Assembly: GCA_943736015.1 (NCBI GenBank)
Contig: OX031061.1
Span: 17,741,290 to 17,805,289 of the forward strand
Direction of reading: 5' to 3'
From: Tridacna crocea
Taxonomy: Eukaryota; Mollusca; Bivalvia; Cardiida; Cardiidae
DNA: 64,000 nt
In this document: piece after piece, positions 32,701-47,700 of the stretch
Position numbering within the stretch: the stretch's first letter is position 1
How the letters are laid out: every line of letters starts with the position of its first letter
Translations under genes and position numbers: made by a program
Notes under the pieces: generated by a model
Database searches by the model: none
What the model was told of the DNA's origin: nothing
What the model saw: the letters and a program-made list of their open reading frames with translations, nothing else

Positions 32701-35700
32701 AACCATAAGAAAAAAAAAAATATGGAACCAGGTCAGCTTGTGTGGACTGTGCAGGTTGACCAAGGTCAATACTTTGTGTAGATCCATTAAACCTGCCTTT
32801 TCATAGAGCATAGTTTTAATTTTCAGTTGCGTTTTAGTTTCCAGTTTGTAAATAAGGTAGAGTTCAGAAATATGTTTTTGTTTTTTCAAAAGTCCTTTAT
32901 TGTAGTTTTTAATTAGCTGAAAGTCATAGGCTGCTGTACAGAACTTTTGCATTTGAAACAATTTTGATAAAGATCAGACTGCTTGGAACATAATACCTGA
33001 TCTAAGACTAACCAGCACAGATTTGTTTAAACATACAGGTGTTTACTTTCAGGATGTGAGTGAGTTCCAACACAAACTTTTAGAATGGCTAGAAGATGCT
33101 TTTAAATCTGAGTCTAGTCCCACATCTCCTGAGGAACAGTAAGTATAACAACTGTTTAACCCTTTACCACACGATCTCGACTTTTAATGACCCAGGGAAA
33201 GAAGCTTTCTGAAAACATTGTGGGAAAATGCTGGAAACCAGCATTTTCTCCTTTTCCTACAATGTTTTCTTCACTTTTCAAAATAGATTTCAAATTTTCA
33301 GTCACTTTTACTTCGTCATCTACAAGTGCTCTCAATTTGGACCAATCTAAGATTTTGTTGTATGGTAAAAAGTTAATCCTGTCATTATTTCTCATTCTTT
33401 TTTAACACATTACCAAACAACAATATTTTAGACTGGCCCAAATTGAAAGCATTTGCAGACGACAAAATAAAAGTGACTGAAAATTTGAAATTTGTTTTGT
33501 GAAGGGTAGAAAACAAAACATTGTGGGAAAAGGAGAAAATGCTGGTTACCAGCATTTTCTCTTTTTCCAAAAATGTTTTCTAAAGGCTTCTTTCTCAGGG
33601 ATGTCAAAAGTAGGGATTGTGTGGTAATGGGTTAAAGAATTTCAATCAGGCTGAAGAGGATCAACATAGTTTTGAACAGAATTGTCACTTCTTAGCAAAC
33701 CCTTTGAATCTTTACACAATTTTAACTTTTGTAAACTTAAAGCAAGTTCAGAAAAAAAAAATTACTTATGGCTCCTATGATGGCATTCCTCCTTTAAACA
33801 ATAGAGAATGTTGTTAGGAAAAAAAAAAAAATTTCAGCAATTTCTCCTTTTCCTACAGAGTTTTTTAAAAGTGTTTATTTTCAGGGTTTTTACAATTCAG
33901 GATTTTGTGGTATAGGGTTTAACTCTTTACCAAACAACAAAATTTTGTACTCGGCCTAATTGAAAGCATTTACTGACAACAAATTACAGGTTTTTCAAAC
34001 AATGATTTCTGTCTTTGATAGGGGAGAAAACATTGTGGAAAAAGGAGAAAATGCTGGTTACCAGCATTTTCTCCTTTTCCCACAATGTTTTCAAAAGGCC
34101 TCTTTCTCAGGGTCATGTAAATTCGGGATTGTTTGGTCAAGGGTTAAGCATTTTGAGGTGGGTTTGAGGTGAGGAGGAGATGTAAGTTTTTATTAAACAT
34201 TTCATTCCAGGTCTAGTAATGAAACTGATAAATCAAGAATCTCTAAAAATCCAATGGCGGACCTGTTTTATGGTCAGTTTAGAGCAGATGGTATCAATGA
34301 AGGTATACTGCTTTGTACTTTTTGTATTGCAATGTTAGGCTTACAGCCACATCAAACAGTCTTATCATTTTATGATCCTGAGTGTAAACGTCGTTGAAAT
34401 CATAATGGAAGAAGGCACAAACACTGGTACTCTGCATTTTCTTCTTTATAACAATGTTTTTTATCCTTTCCAATAAATATTCTACATTCTTTCAACATAG
34501 ACAAGGGTAAAGTTTTGTCATTTGGTAAAAAGATAATCTGTTGAGTGGTAAATAGATTATATATTTTCAGTCATTAATCAGACACAGCTTAGTGCCTATA
34601 TTCATTCAGTCAGCTCAGCAATGTCTCCTTTACAAGCTTTTGGACTAAACTGAAATCTGACTGAAGATCAAAGATCAGATTTACATGTCATGCACACTGA
34701 TCTTGATTAAAGTTTTTTTTACAAGAGCCAATTTATTAGCAGCATCTTAAGATTTAGTTTACAAACAAAGTCAAGCTTATCTTAAGTGGCCACTTAAAAC
34801 AAGGCAAAATCTATTGTAGGTCTGTATTTTACACTTGTTCACGGTGTGTGTTGTGCTACTATCAGTTGTATTTCAGTTGCAAAAACTCATGAATAGTGGT
34901 GTTATATGAATATTTCAAGAGATGTATCAGCATGATTCTGTATGCATTATTTGTGAAAATTAACTCTTAAAGCAGGAAATAAAGAAATTTCCCCAGTCAG
35001 AAGCTAAAAATGTAATTCAATGAAAGTCAGAAATTTCTTTATTGTATAGGTTTAGCTAAACACGCATCCATCTTCAAAAGCCTCAGGATTTTACATTGCA
35101 TTGACAGAGTTAAACAGGATTCAGATAATTTGCAAATGTCTCTGTTTTCCCTTTTGATATTATGTTTTTATACAGAGATTGATACCTTTCATTTGACTCA
35201 TTGATATTGTCTAAGTATGTTTTCATACAGCCAGAGTTTGATACCTTTCATTTTACTCATTGATATTTTCTATTTTATTTTACATGAAAACAGGTAAAGG
35301 TTTTAGTAAAGAAGAAAACTTTGGTCAGTTTCCATTACAAGTGGAAGGTTTTCGAGACATTCATGAGAGTTTAGAAGGCGCCACTGCTCACAGAGAAATT
35401 GAATCTGTAAACAATGATTCAACTCAGAAATCAGGGCAAGAGGTGAGGCACTTAGGACCGTCATTACCATATTTCCATATTGAAACTCGCTTTTTAAATA
35501 TTTCTCTTTATCAGATGGGCATCATTCACTTTTAATTGAAAATTTAAATCTTGCCTGTATTAAGAGTATTTAATGAGGAAGAGTTAAATGTGTCTTACCT
35601 CTTTACCAAACATCAAAGTTTTAGACTAGTCCAAATTTAAAGTGCTTGCAGATGACAAAATGATTTTAACTATAAAGACTAATTTTGTCTTCTATAGAGA

Positions 35701-38700
35701 AGAAAACAATGTGGAAAAAGGATAAAATACTGGTTACTAGCATTTTCTCCATTTTCCCACAATGTTTTTTATAGACGTCTTCCTCAGGGTCAGGATTGTG
35801 TGGTATAGAGTTAAATAATGAGACCTGTGTATAAAAGAGTAGAAAACATTGAAATATCGTGGAAAAGAATTACCAGCACTTTCTCCTTTTCCCACTGTGT
35901 CTTTAAATGTTTCTCTAAGAAGTAACAATGTAATAGACAACAAAAAATGTCTACAGGTTTCCTTTCTTCCCCACTTTCTTGCTTAATGAAAGAGGATGGC
36001 TCGGTGGTAAAGCAGTGGATTCCTAACCTGGAGGCAATGAGTTCAAGTGCCTCTGGATCCAATAGGTTTTTCGTAGGAGTTTCCTTTGGCAAGACATTTC
36101 AGAGCCTAAGCCTAGTAGGGGTAAAACCCAGTAAATACTTGAATATGTGAGCTGTTGCCAAGATATGAATGAATTAATGTTGAAATTGACATTAGACAAC
36201 ATTCAATCAGTCAATAAATCCACAGAACTTTCAACAAGAAGGTCAGAGCTTTTACCCTTTGAAGTGCCTTTGACAAACAATAGTTTGCAGCAAGTTTAGA
36301 ATAAGATCAGACCGAACAAATTGTGCTTTGTAACCTTTTATCTGCACTGACTGCTTAACTCTTTACCAAACGACAAAATTTTGGGCTTGTTCGAATTGAA
36401 AGCACTTGCAGACGACAAAATAAACGTAACTCAAAAATTGAAATTTGTTTCCAGCTGGGTAGAAAACATTGTGGGTAAAGGAGAAAATGCTGGTTTCCAG
36501 CATTTTCTCCTATTCCCACAATGTTTTTAAAAGGCTTTTGTCTTAGGATCATTAAAAGCCGGGATTGTGTGGTTAAGAGTTAAAGCTGAAAGAGCAACCC
36601 TATAATTTCAACTGTTCAGGTCTACCTAGAGATCTTAACCCAACTATGTCATAGAATTGAAAGCATTTGCAGTCAACAACTTAAATGTGGCTCAAATCAC
36701 AGAACATATCTCTTATAAGGTAGAAAATGTTGTGGTGAAAGGAAAAAATGTTCTGTCAAATTTGTCATCAGGTGTGTTAAAACAAGGAATTGTGTATTAA
36801 CCCTCAAGCTGCTGAGAATGACTCACTGACCTTTTGTGGACAGTGTATATCAAGATCAGACTGCATAAAACATGAAGTCTGATCTTGGATCTACACTATC
36901 TGATAAGGAGATATTATTCCCAAAAACGTACCTTCAAAATAGCAATATCTGGGTTTTTACTATGGAATTTAAAGTTCTATTTTAGTTATTCATTAGGATT
37001 AGGGTTAACTGAATGTGTTTATTAACTGTGAGAGTTAACCCTTTACCCCATAGGGCATTTCTATGGTATCTCTAATTGACCCTAAATAACAGCAAGGATG
37101 AAACCGTTTCTTATGTGTACATGACACCTTTTGATAGCATAGAAAAAATTGTGACAAAAGGTGAAATTGCTCGTCACAAGCAATTTCACCTTTTGCCACA
37201 ATGTTTTCCAAAGGCTCCTGCAAGCAATGCGTAGAAATGAGTATTTGTGGAGTAAAGGGTTAAAGGGAAATGTCAAAATTTGTTTTACAGTTGTGGTTCA
37301 CCCGCTTACCTCCTGTGTTAACCTTTGAACTTTCAAGATTCCAGTTTAGCCAGCAGCTTGGGCGTCCTGAAAAGATTCACCATAAAATAGAATTCCCGCA
37401 AGTTATTTATATGGATAGGTTTGTACCTGGGTTTATTCTATTGTAGAATTCTTCTAGCTAGAGAAATTTTAGCATCACAGAAAGATTAGGCTGAAAGGAA
37501 ACAATATAATTGAGCTAGGCTGTGCGAGAAGAGGATTTAACCCATTACCTTGCAATCAGTACATTTGATGACCCTGAGAAAGTAGTATTTGGAAAGCATT
37601 GTGGGAAAAGGAGATCATGCTGGTAACCAGCATTTTCTACTTTTTTCACAATGTTTCCTACCCTTCACAAATACAGCTTTCAAATTTTCAGCCACCTTTT
37701 ATTTTGTTGTCTGCAAATGCTTTTGATTTGGACAAGCCTAATATTTTGTCGTTTGGTAATGAGCTAATGCACCTCCATGATCTACCATACCAAACAAGTT
37801 ATTAAATACTTATGGATCCATAGAATTGTTTTGTCTCAAAACCATATGAATTATTTAGAATGTCCATGGACATGCACGAAATTTACCCACAGCAAAAGGT
37901 TTGATGGGGGAAATTTGGACTGGTTTAACTCATTACCAAATTTCAAAATCTTGGACTGGTCCAAATTGAGAGCATTTACAGATGACAAACTAAAAGTGAC
38001 TTAAAATTCGAAATTTGTTTTGTGAAGGGTAGAAAACACTGTGGGAAAAGGAGAAAGTGTTGGTACCAGCATTTTCTGCTTTTTCCACAAGGTTTTCCAA
38101 AGGCTTCTTTCTCAGGGTCGTCAAAAGTAGGGATTGTGTGGTAATTGGTTGATACTTTTCAGCTTATTGTCCTTTTTTTCTTTCATTTTTTTTTTTTGCA
38201 TATCAAAGCATATGAGCTTTTTTCTGACAGATAGATAAAGATAAATATGATGAATAGATATTCTTATATTTTTAGATATATGGATTGTAATATATAGATT
38301 GAAAAGCTATGTTTTATTGTAGATATATGGATTGTAATCGTACAGAAACCAGGTTGAGAAGAGAACAAGCAAAAAAGTTGAAAGAAGAACTAGCATTTTT
38401 ACAAGCAAAACTAGATAAGTAAGTATGAGTGTATTGTACAAAATGAATCTGTGTTCATTCACAAATGAATGTGTGTTCTTGATCCAAGCTCTTGCTGTAG
38501 GTACTTGTACTATTGTCGGCCACCAAAAGCTGAGGGATATAGCTTTAGCGTTGTCCATCCAGGTGAATATCTCCAAAACCATTTGATGAAATTTTGTGAA
38601 AATTAACATATGTGTAAATGAATCCATTTTACTGAGCCTTTTTTTTTTTTTTTTTTTTATTCGATGCGAAATGGCCGACTGGGAGGTCTTTTTCGGAGGG

Positions 38701-41700
38701 GATATCATTTCAACAAAATTGCTTGTTGTCTTTATATATTAATATATTATAGATATTATCTTAATTGCGACACTTTTTAGGCTCAGGTGAGTAGAAAAAG
38801 AAAAACACACAATGTTGATGAAAGATTAACTCTTTACCTAAAGACAAAATTGTACACTTGTCCAAATTGAATTATTTGCAGACGACAAAATAAATATGGC
38901 TGAAAATTAAAGTTTGCTTTTGGAAGGGTAGAAAACATTGTGGGAAAACGAAAAAATGCTGGTCACCAGCATTTTCTCCTTTTCCCTCAATGGTTTTTTC
39001 AGAAGGCTTCTTTCTCAGGGTTGTTAATAGTGGGGATTGTGTGGTAAAGAGTTAGACTGATTATTGTGGGCAGTCTGGTCTTTATATGCTGACCACAAAA
39101 GCAAGTGATGTATTTTTTTGACATGGTTTAAACATTATTTTACTAAAAATGATCCAGGGCCTGTATTCACCAATAATTTCAAGTTTCATTCTTAGTTTTT
39201 CTGTAGATTTAGAAAGGAAGGCAATTTTCATTTGGGTTAACTAGTGTTTAACTCAGAGGTTGTGCTACATTTACAATTAGATAATTCTTAAGAATATGAC
39301 AGAATGTTCTTCAGAGTGATGAATATGGAGTATTTCATAAATGTGCAATTACTATTGCCCATTTCAGATTTATTAACTATGGTTCAGGCGTGAAGCGTTT
39401 CCCTCTCCAAGATGTTTTACTGTATGCATTAGAGTTTGCTAAGTCTCGCCCAGAACCACCTAGACGTCATGTTAACCCCTCACACGATGTAGATATGGAA
39501 ATGCCCTCACCCAACACTAGGTAAGATACCTTTACTGAACTTACTCTTTAACAGTGGAACCCAGTACACAGGAATTTTCAGATATGGGTAATGAGTTTGA
39601 TTCCCACCCTGGCAGAACTCTTTCAAGGACTGATGACAGCAGTTGCTGAAAGATTAATTCTTTTCTTACATCTGAAGATTACTTTGGCAACATAAGTATG
39701 GAAAGGCAGCCAGTTTATGGAAGGAGTGTTGTGGACACTACTGATGAAAGAATGTTAAAAACATTGATCTTAACTAAAGAAAGATACTGTGGATTCATAT
39801 AATTTCATTGGTATGAAATTTCGTGGATTTTTCAAATTCGGCATTTTCGTTGGACAGTAAATTTGTTGATATTCCATTTCCAAAAGAATTTTTTTTTGTT
39901 AGAAAAAAACCTAAACTGTCTATTAATCAAGCGTGTGAAAGAAAAAAAAAAGATAACATATGACGGGACTCGATCGATGACAAGTATACAGGTATTGTAC
40001 CGAGTGTAAAGGTGTAAAGTTATGGCACTTATCTGATAATATGATAGCCGGTCTCGAGTCTATCAATTAAGACATGCGTAATTATTTACAATTTACACCA
40101 TTATTATTTGATCCTGTAGTCACAGTTTACAGTCAAATTTCAAGCCATAAAAGATAACAACATTTTCAGAATCGTCTGCTTTGAAACTGCTGACTTCCAA
40201 AGCTACCCTTCCCATATGTTTGGGTCACTTAGGAAAACAAGACTGCTTACCGCATGTTCGCCGATATATTGTGACAGAAGGAAAGAGATCTTTTGTTTAG
40301 AGCTCGAGTCGTTTATTATTACTGAAATGATACATTTTACCTTGTTGTCCAAAAGTGTGTCCGAAATAGTACGTGTAAACTCCGATCGGAGTAGATCTAT
40401 GACGTAACGTGTAGGTCATTCGAGCAAGAGGGTTGTAAAACAAATGTTTGTTGTACTAATTTACGACTGTTTTACCCCATGAAATCTATGGTCACATTGA
40501 GTTTAGAAATGGCTGTTTCAAAAACACCTGGGCAGTCATGTCACATGTTTTGTGTAGTCAGCAGAAAATTAGTTTGGCTGTTTGCAAAAAACTAAATACT
40601 CTCAGCCGAAATGCAACAGTAAAAAATAAACCTGGATTACTTGAATCAACTCGATGCGTGTAGGTAATTCTTAAACAGTGTTTATGCCGTCGTTGCTGGG
40701 ATAACAAAAAAAGAAATGGAGTTAAGGCACTGAAAAAAATCACTACATTTACTCGGTAATTGTTAAGTCTCAACGAAATCTTTATAGGAACAAATAATCT
40801 AAGGTGTAAATAACTTTCTGTTGGATAGTGTGTACATTTTAACTTTGGCGTCGGCATGTTTGTTATCAATGAAGCGGAACCCAACTTAGTTGAAGATGGC
40901 CTATCTTTCGTCGGGAACTTGAATTCGTGGACTTACCCACCCACGAAATCAACGAAAATTAATACTCAATGAATATTAATGGTTTCACAGTACCTTACAA
41001 CCTTGTATTGAATTATACAAGTTAAAGATAATGGTTTCCAGCTTTTTCTTATTTACCCAGGGGTCTTTGGTGAAGGGTTGATACAGGTAACCATCATTTT
41101 CCCCTTTGAAATTTTGTCATCAGTGAAGTTAAATCATGTCCACAAAACCCAGACTTTCAGCAAACCTGATAGAGGAAGGATTATGAAAACATTGTTGCAA
41201 AAAGAGAAAATGCCAGTAATCGGCATTATCTTCTTTTCCTACAATGTTATCTGCCCTTCCAAATACAACTCCTATCATTTGGGCCACAATCAATTTGTCG
41301 TTTGCAAATGCTTTCAATTTGGATTTTTTGTCTTATAAGGAGTTTACATGATGTATTTACAGTGGCATGATGGTGGATTCCCCTGTGAAATCACCTCCAG
41401 ATATTGCAATGGCTAGGATCACCTCCCCTCAACCACAACCATCTCCAGAAAAGAAACCAGCAACTGTCTCTACAGTTTCAAATTCTCCAACCCTTCCTGT
41501 CACTGATGTCACTATGAGCCCTGTCTCGGGCTCCGAGTCAGCTCCGGACGAATCCATGGTGACAGAACCTACCAATCAAAAGCCTTCTGCATTAGGAACG
41601 CCTCTTGAAACGCCATATCCACGCCATATTTCTGAGGGAGAAATGCAAGTTCTTCAAGACTGTCTCCATAGGTGGCGGACAGAGGTTGAACATGATGTGA

Positions 41701-44700
41701 GAGGTATGTTTCATGCCAGTAACTATTTTGATTACATTGTAGAACCCTAGCACTTTAAAGCCTTGACTAGTCATTGAAAATTTACATTTTTCCAAATTAT
41801 TGATCTGTGCCATTCAGAGCTCCAGATACAAAGAGTGATTTTGATTTTAAGACTGAAAATGTTTATTATTCTTCTCTAAACCTTATGTTGTGGGTACTCA
41901 CTAGAACTACTCATCGAGAAGAATCTAATGAGTATTCACAACATAGAGTTTCAAAGAGATAATGGGTTTAGAATACCATCACTCCTCCTATCTTGAGCTC
42001 TGGTGCCATGTGCAAAAGCCATCAAATGTGAAATTGGCAGTGAAAGAGTTCATGTCTTGTCTGCAGATGCTTTTACCTAGTTAGAGTCAAGTTTATTGTT
42101 TTTTGATGAAGATTTAGTTTATTTATATAAAAAAAGTTCTATCCCTTGAAATTCTGTGTAAATGATTGCTCTTTAAAAACATGATGTGACCTGTCATCAA
42201 AAATGGACCATCTTGGAATTTCATGCATCATTTAGATGCTAAAACACTAAAACAAATCAAAGATAGTACATGTCAGTTTAAGTTAATAGTTAAAAAATAA
42301 TTGTATAATAAAGTAGAATGATCACTTTTCATGCAGGAAATATCATAAGAGCAAAAAGTGTCAACCGTGGTCAGACTGAGTTGATACTTTTCACAGTTCC
42401 TAGAAGGTCCCTTTTTTGTGTGACAGGTCACATATGATTTGGTGCAACTTAAGCTGTTTGTACTTGAAAAGGTTGACCAAGCTCATCACTGGATTTCAAT
42501 CTGAACCCTTAATGTGAGAGACGGATACCATTTCTGCTTCGCTATCACCCTCTTGCATAACATTACAGTAGGTCCAACTGAAAGTTTTGTATTAGTTGTA
42601 AATGTGCCCAGTATGACCTCTTATGTCAACGGGCCTTAAAGCTTCATGGATTCATTCATTCATTCACTATCACCCATATAGTTGTAAACAGAACTCTGGG
42701 AAAAAATAGCTGCATAGGCCGCATTGGTTAATACATTTTATAGGTGCATTAAACTACTTTTTCAAAGTGCATGACTTAAATCATATATGAATATTTTGTC
42801 TGTTACAGAGTTACAGGAAAATATCAGTGGCCTTGAAGGTTCCATCAACCAGATGTATGGAGATGAAAAAATGAAAAAGGTACTTACTTTATTTTTCGGG
42901 TCATAATTTGACTTGTTGCCTCTTGCTAATGACTTCTGTACCCTTTACCAAAATTTATACAGGTGGGGGTATCAAGTGACCTTCAGTTACAGCTCTTGTT
43001 TCAACAATAGTTGTATGGAAAAGTAGCCATTGGAAGTAGTTGTATGGAAAAGTAGCCATTGGAAGGAATATTGTGTGGAGTACTAGTAAAAGAAAATCTA
43101 GGAACACATGGATAGGTGCATTGGCAGCCACAATACAACTGAAGTGATATTGGAAAGAGTTTTAAACACCATACAACAATCTGTTGATCCTTATCTAATG
43201 AAGTTGAAAAATAAAAATGGACCTAAATCCTTATCATATCCCTACAAAATAGGAAATAAACTTGTATGTCCGTTTGTCCGTCCGCCTGTGTGCCCGTCTG
43301 TGTACAACATACTGTCAAAGCGCTGGTGGGGGTATAAAGTCATATTCATTGACATCTCTTGTTTCACTCAATTTTACAAAGCCATTTAAAATAAAAGTTA
43401 TGAATTTTACAACCAGTGTAACCAGAGCTTCAAATAGAGGGAGTGATTTTTTTTTATTTTAAAATTAGATGATATAATTATTCTTCACTAAACCCTTTGT
43501 TATGGGTACTTTATTATTAGAATCATCTCATAGGATTTGGAAAAGAAATAATGGATTTAGAATACCATCGCTCCGTCTTATCTGAAGCTCTGGTGTAACA
43601 AAGGAATCAAAAATGTACTTAAACTATGCAAAACCACAAAAATTTATTATTCTCTGCAGCATGCATATCACCTACATGCTGTGTTAGTGCATGAAGGTCA
43701 GGCGGCATCAGGGCATTACTGGGCCTACGTGCTCGACACAAACAAGGAGAAATGGCTGAAGTTCAATGACATCACTGTGACTGAGGCCACATGGGAAGAG
43801 TTAGAGAAGGAAAGTGTGGGTGGCTACCACAATGCCAGTGCTTACTGCCTCATGTACATCAATAAAACTTGTTTTACTCCAGATAATGGTATGATTATTT
43901 TGCGTCGATGAGCAATTTTTCTTTTAATCTCAAAATTCATGATTTGTATTATTTTGTTAGAAAAATTCATGTGTTGTTTATAACCACAGTATGTAGTGAC
44001 AAAAGAAAGCTGTTTAACTCTTTACCAAATGACGAAAAAGTAGATTGTTCTAGACTGAAACCATTTGCAGAGGACAAATTAAATGTCCAAATTAGGCAGC
44101 CTGTCTTTGAAAGTGTAGAAAAACATCGTGGAAAAAAGAGAAAATGCTGGTTACCAGCATTTTCTCTTTTTCCCACGATGTTTTTAAAAGCTTTTTTCTT
44201 CAGGGTCTTTTTAAACCCCGGATTGTTTAGTAACTGGTTTATGATACAAATTTTTATTTGTCCACAATGGAGGCATTTGCAAAAGATATTGAGTTTAAAA
44301 AGGCAACAATCCTTGAGGGAAAGAGCAGAAAATACTGGTCTCCATTATTTTCTCCTTTTATAGTGGTGTTTCCTAAAGCCCTGTTATAGTTGCTTGAACT
44401 CCTGATTGTGTGATGAAGGGTTAAATACTTAGATAAGTTACAAGGCAAATCAGTGTGGACAATATGTATGAAGAAATTCTCTCTCTGGAAAGAAAAATTT
44501 TTGTTTGCAGTATTGTAAAGGTTTTTGTACATTTTTGTACCAGGTGAATGTATCAGCTGAATTGATATGATTCCTGATACAATTCTCATTTTGAATTACA
44601 AGGCTAGCTATCTCCGTCACCAAGATAATCTGTCCTGGCCTGTCAAATGTAAGTCAATGTAAGTTGTAGTGACCATGGCTGTGAGGTAGATTGTTGGCCT

Positions 44701-47700
44701 TATAACCATTAGGTCCTGAGTTTGATACCCGGGAGCTGGTATCAACTTTAGGATTTTTCATTGGCCCACATGTGCGATGCGAGTACTGGTGTAGTTCCCT
44801 GGAAGCAGAATTGTGAGAGATTAGTATAATTTGTTAGAACTTGTTTCTCAATCGTTGTAAAATAAAATTGTTTAAATTAAACTGAATATAAGTCATGAAA
44901 TGGATTAGAACAAGTCTTAAAACCATTGGAGCCTTGATCTGGGAAAAAGGAGCTTAATACAGTTGTGAAAAGTATTGATGCTGGTCAACACTGGCTGACC
45001 TAGGCCGAAACGTTATACTTTTGGTCAAAGGACCAGTATACCTCACAATACGTCAGGTTGTTGCACAAAACAGATCTGGGGAATGAAGAATGACTATCTT
45101 GGTATCCTGTATCATGAGGATGCTTTAAGCTCCCTTTTGCCATTGCATGGTTCATTTGTAAATATAGTCTATGGAATAAAGATTACAGAGCTCCAGATTA
45201 GAGGGAGTGATGAATTCTAAATCCATTATTTCTCTTCCAAACCCTATGTTGTGGGTACTCATTAGAATCGTCTTGAGATACCTGAGATAAGGTAAATATG
45301 TAATTTCTAAGACTCATGCTTGCATTTTACCCATATGTTCCATTTCCTTCTCCTGCATTATTTTTTACATATTTGGGTTGTTACAGAGGAAACAGATCCC
45401 AAGATGACCTGTGACCTTGAAAACCTTCCTGATGACCTTAAAGAGGTTGTGACTTTTGACAACAGACTGTTCAGTGAGGAGATAGAGAAGTGGGATAAGG
45501 AACAAGCCAGGAAAGCTGCAGGGGGCGGGGATACGGGTGTGACTGTGATAGATGATACAAAACCTGCAAAACCTGGTAACTATCTTTCTTATTCAGTGGG
45601 AATGTTTTTGTAATATGCAACAACCTGGTCACCCATCCAGGCACTAAAATAGGTATTTATGGTACCCATATCACATAATGCCAGTGATCAGAGACTGGAG
45701 ACACACATGATAATGCGACTAAATGCTCCAACTTTTGGTTGTTAGTAAATGGTGTGTGGTTGATGGAGTAGCATTGGTTGGTGTGTATGGATATATAGTG
45801 TCTAATTAGACATGGCTTTAATTTGCCTGGTAACAGTCGCCCATAATAGTTAGACACACCATCAGATATAATCAAATTCAAGGTTATACTAAGTATCTCA
45901 TCAGTAACTTCTGATGGCTATCCTTAAATTTGTAATAGTCTGTCATTAGAAGTGTGATTAACAATAAGCATGTTGACCCCACAGACCTCAAACTGAAGTG
46001 CAGAAGCAGTGACCAATGTTGTTGTGAAAGTGTTATGTTTTTGTTTTAAACCAGATGGTTAACTGAAAGCATCAAATTAACCATATATCAAATATGGCAG
46101 ATAAAGGGGTCATTAGACAATTGTTACACATAATAAACCCTTAAAATTTTCTGTGTCATCTTTGTTTATATCTAGTATCTAAATAATGTGAACAACTAGG
46201 AATGCTTGAATTATCCCCCCCCCCCCAAAAGTCTGATTTTTCGTTTTCATTCTGAATACCAAATTACCAATGTAGTTGTAAATTGATAAATGGATGTATG
46301 ATCGAGTACTCATTAATTAAGTAATTGTTCTCATCCCTAAGAATAATGCCAAAATCAGAGTACAACACTATGCAGTCAACAAGTTAATAGTTCAAATTAT
46401 CAATAAACTTGTTCTGATGATTCTGTGAAAATGATAATGGTTTCATTGAAAAGAATATGCTTTACATTTTAGACTAGAAATATTCATATGTTTTCAAAGA
46501 TGGAGGAATTTTTCATTAATATCAATTTCTACACATTTGATAATCATATAGCATTAAAATTCTGATAATTGCATTGGAAAAGAGTTTACAATGTCAAGGC
46601 TTATCAACTTTTTTGCAAATTTTTTGCAGCACTGGTAACTGGGAGCTCAAGTTCTGTTTCAACCCAAACTACTCAGTCAAAGCCTTGGAACCCAGCCTCC
46701 ATACATGCTCACATTTCCTTTGCCGAGAGTTGGGCTGCACTGAAGTTAGCAGCCGACTCTGAAGCATTTGCAAAGAATAGTTTAGAGGAAGCTCTGAATA
46801 TTGTAAGAATTTAAACCTGTGATTTATAACCAAAGTTTGGATGTTGTAAAAAATTAGCCCATTACCACACAAGCTCTACTTTTGATGCCTCCGAGACAGC
46901 AGCCTTTAGAAAATATTTTGGGAAAAGGAGAAAATGCTGGTAACAAGCATTTTCTCCTTTTCCCAAAATGTTTTGTACCATTCACAAAACAAATTTCAAT
47001 TTTTCAGTCACTTTTATTTTGTCGTCTGCAAATGCATTTATTTGGACAAACCTGAATTTTTGTCATTTGGTAATGAGTTAATGAAAAAGCAATATCTTTC
47101 CAACCTGATCTTTAGCTTTAAAACCATTGTAAAGTTTTTCTGCATCATACAGGTTGATATTATTCAATAGAAGGAACATAACTGAGGTTTGCTGGACCAG
47201 TCATTGAAATGTGCAAGTTATTCCCTTGCCATACATAAATATGTAGGGCTTACCCTTGAATTATTCTTGTCGACTTTAACCTTTAATTTAATTTCTATTT
47301 GACAGAAACATTTTCTCTTACTCTAAAGTAATTGTTGTTGAAATTTGTCACAAACATACCCAATTTCTGTATGTAGCTAAGAAAGAAGTAAAAAGTTTTG
47401 TTTGTGTTAATCTTTGTGGTAATAAGAAAGCTTTCAGCGTCTTGTAAAATTTTACTGAACAATTGGGGGTAAAAGAAAAAAATGCTTGTTACTGGCATTA
47501 TCTTCTTTTCTGACATATTTTTTCTGGCTCTTAACCCTTTACCACACAATCCCTACTTTTGACGCCCCTGAGAAAGAGGCCTTTTGAAAACACTGTGGGA
47601 AAAGGAGAAAATGCTGGTAACCAGCATTTTCTCCTTTTCCCACAGTGTTTTCTACCCTTTCCAAATTAAATTTCCATTTTTCAGTCGCATTTATTTTGTC

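Noticed and set aside
38307-38708. 133-codon minus-strand frame
   Set aside because: It overlaps USP25/28 exon 12 in antisense and includes a poly-Lys run from a T tract; no family similarity.
40558-40884. 108-codon minus-strand frame
   Set aside because: It lies within a TIR element, has no recognisable domain and no splice support.
43908-44363. 151-codon plus-strand frame after USP25/28 exon 16
   Set aside because: It is made of two TTAA MITE copies lying in intron 16.
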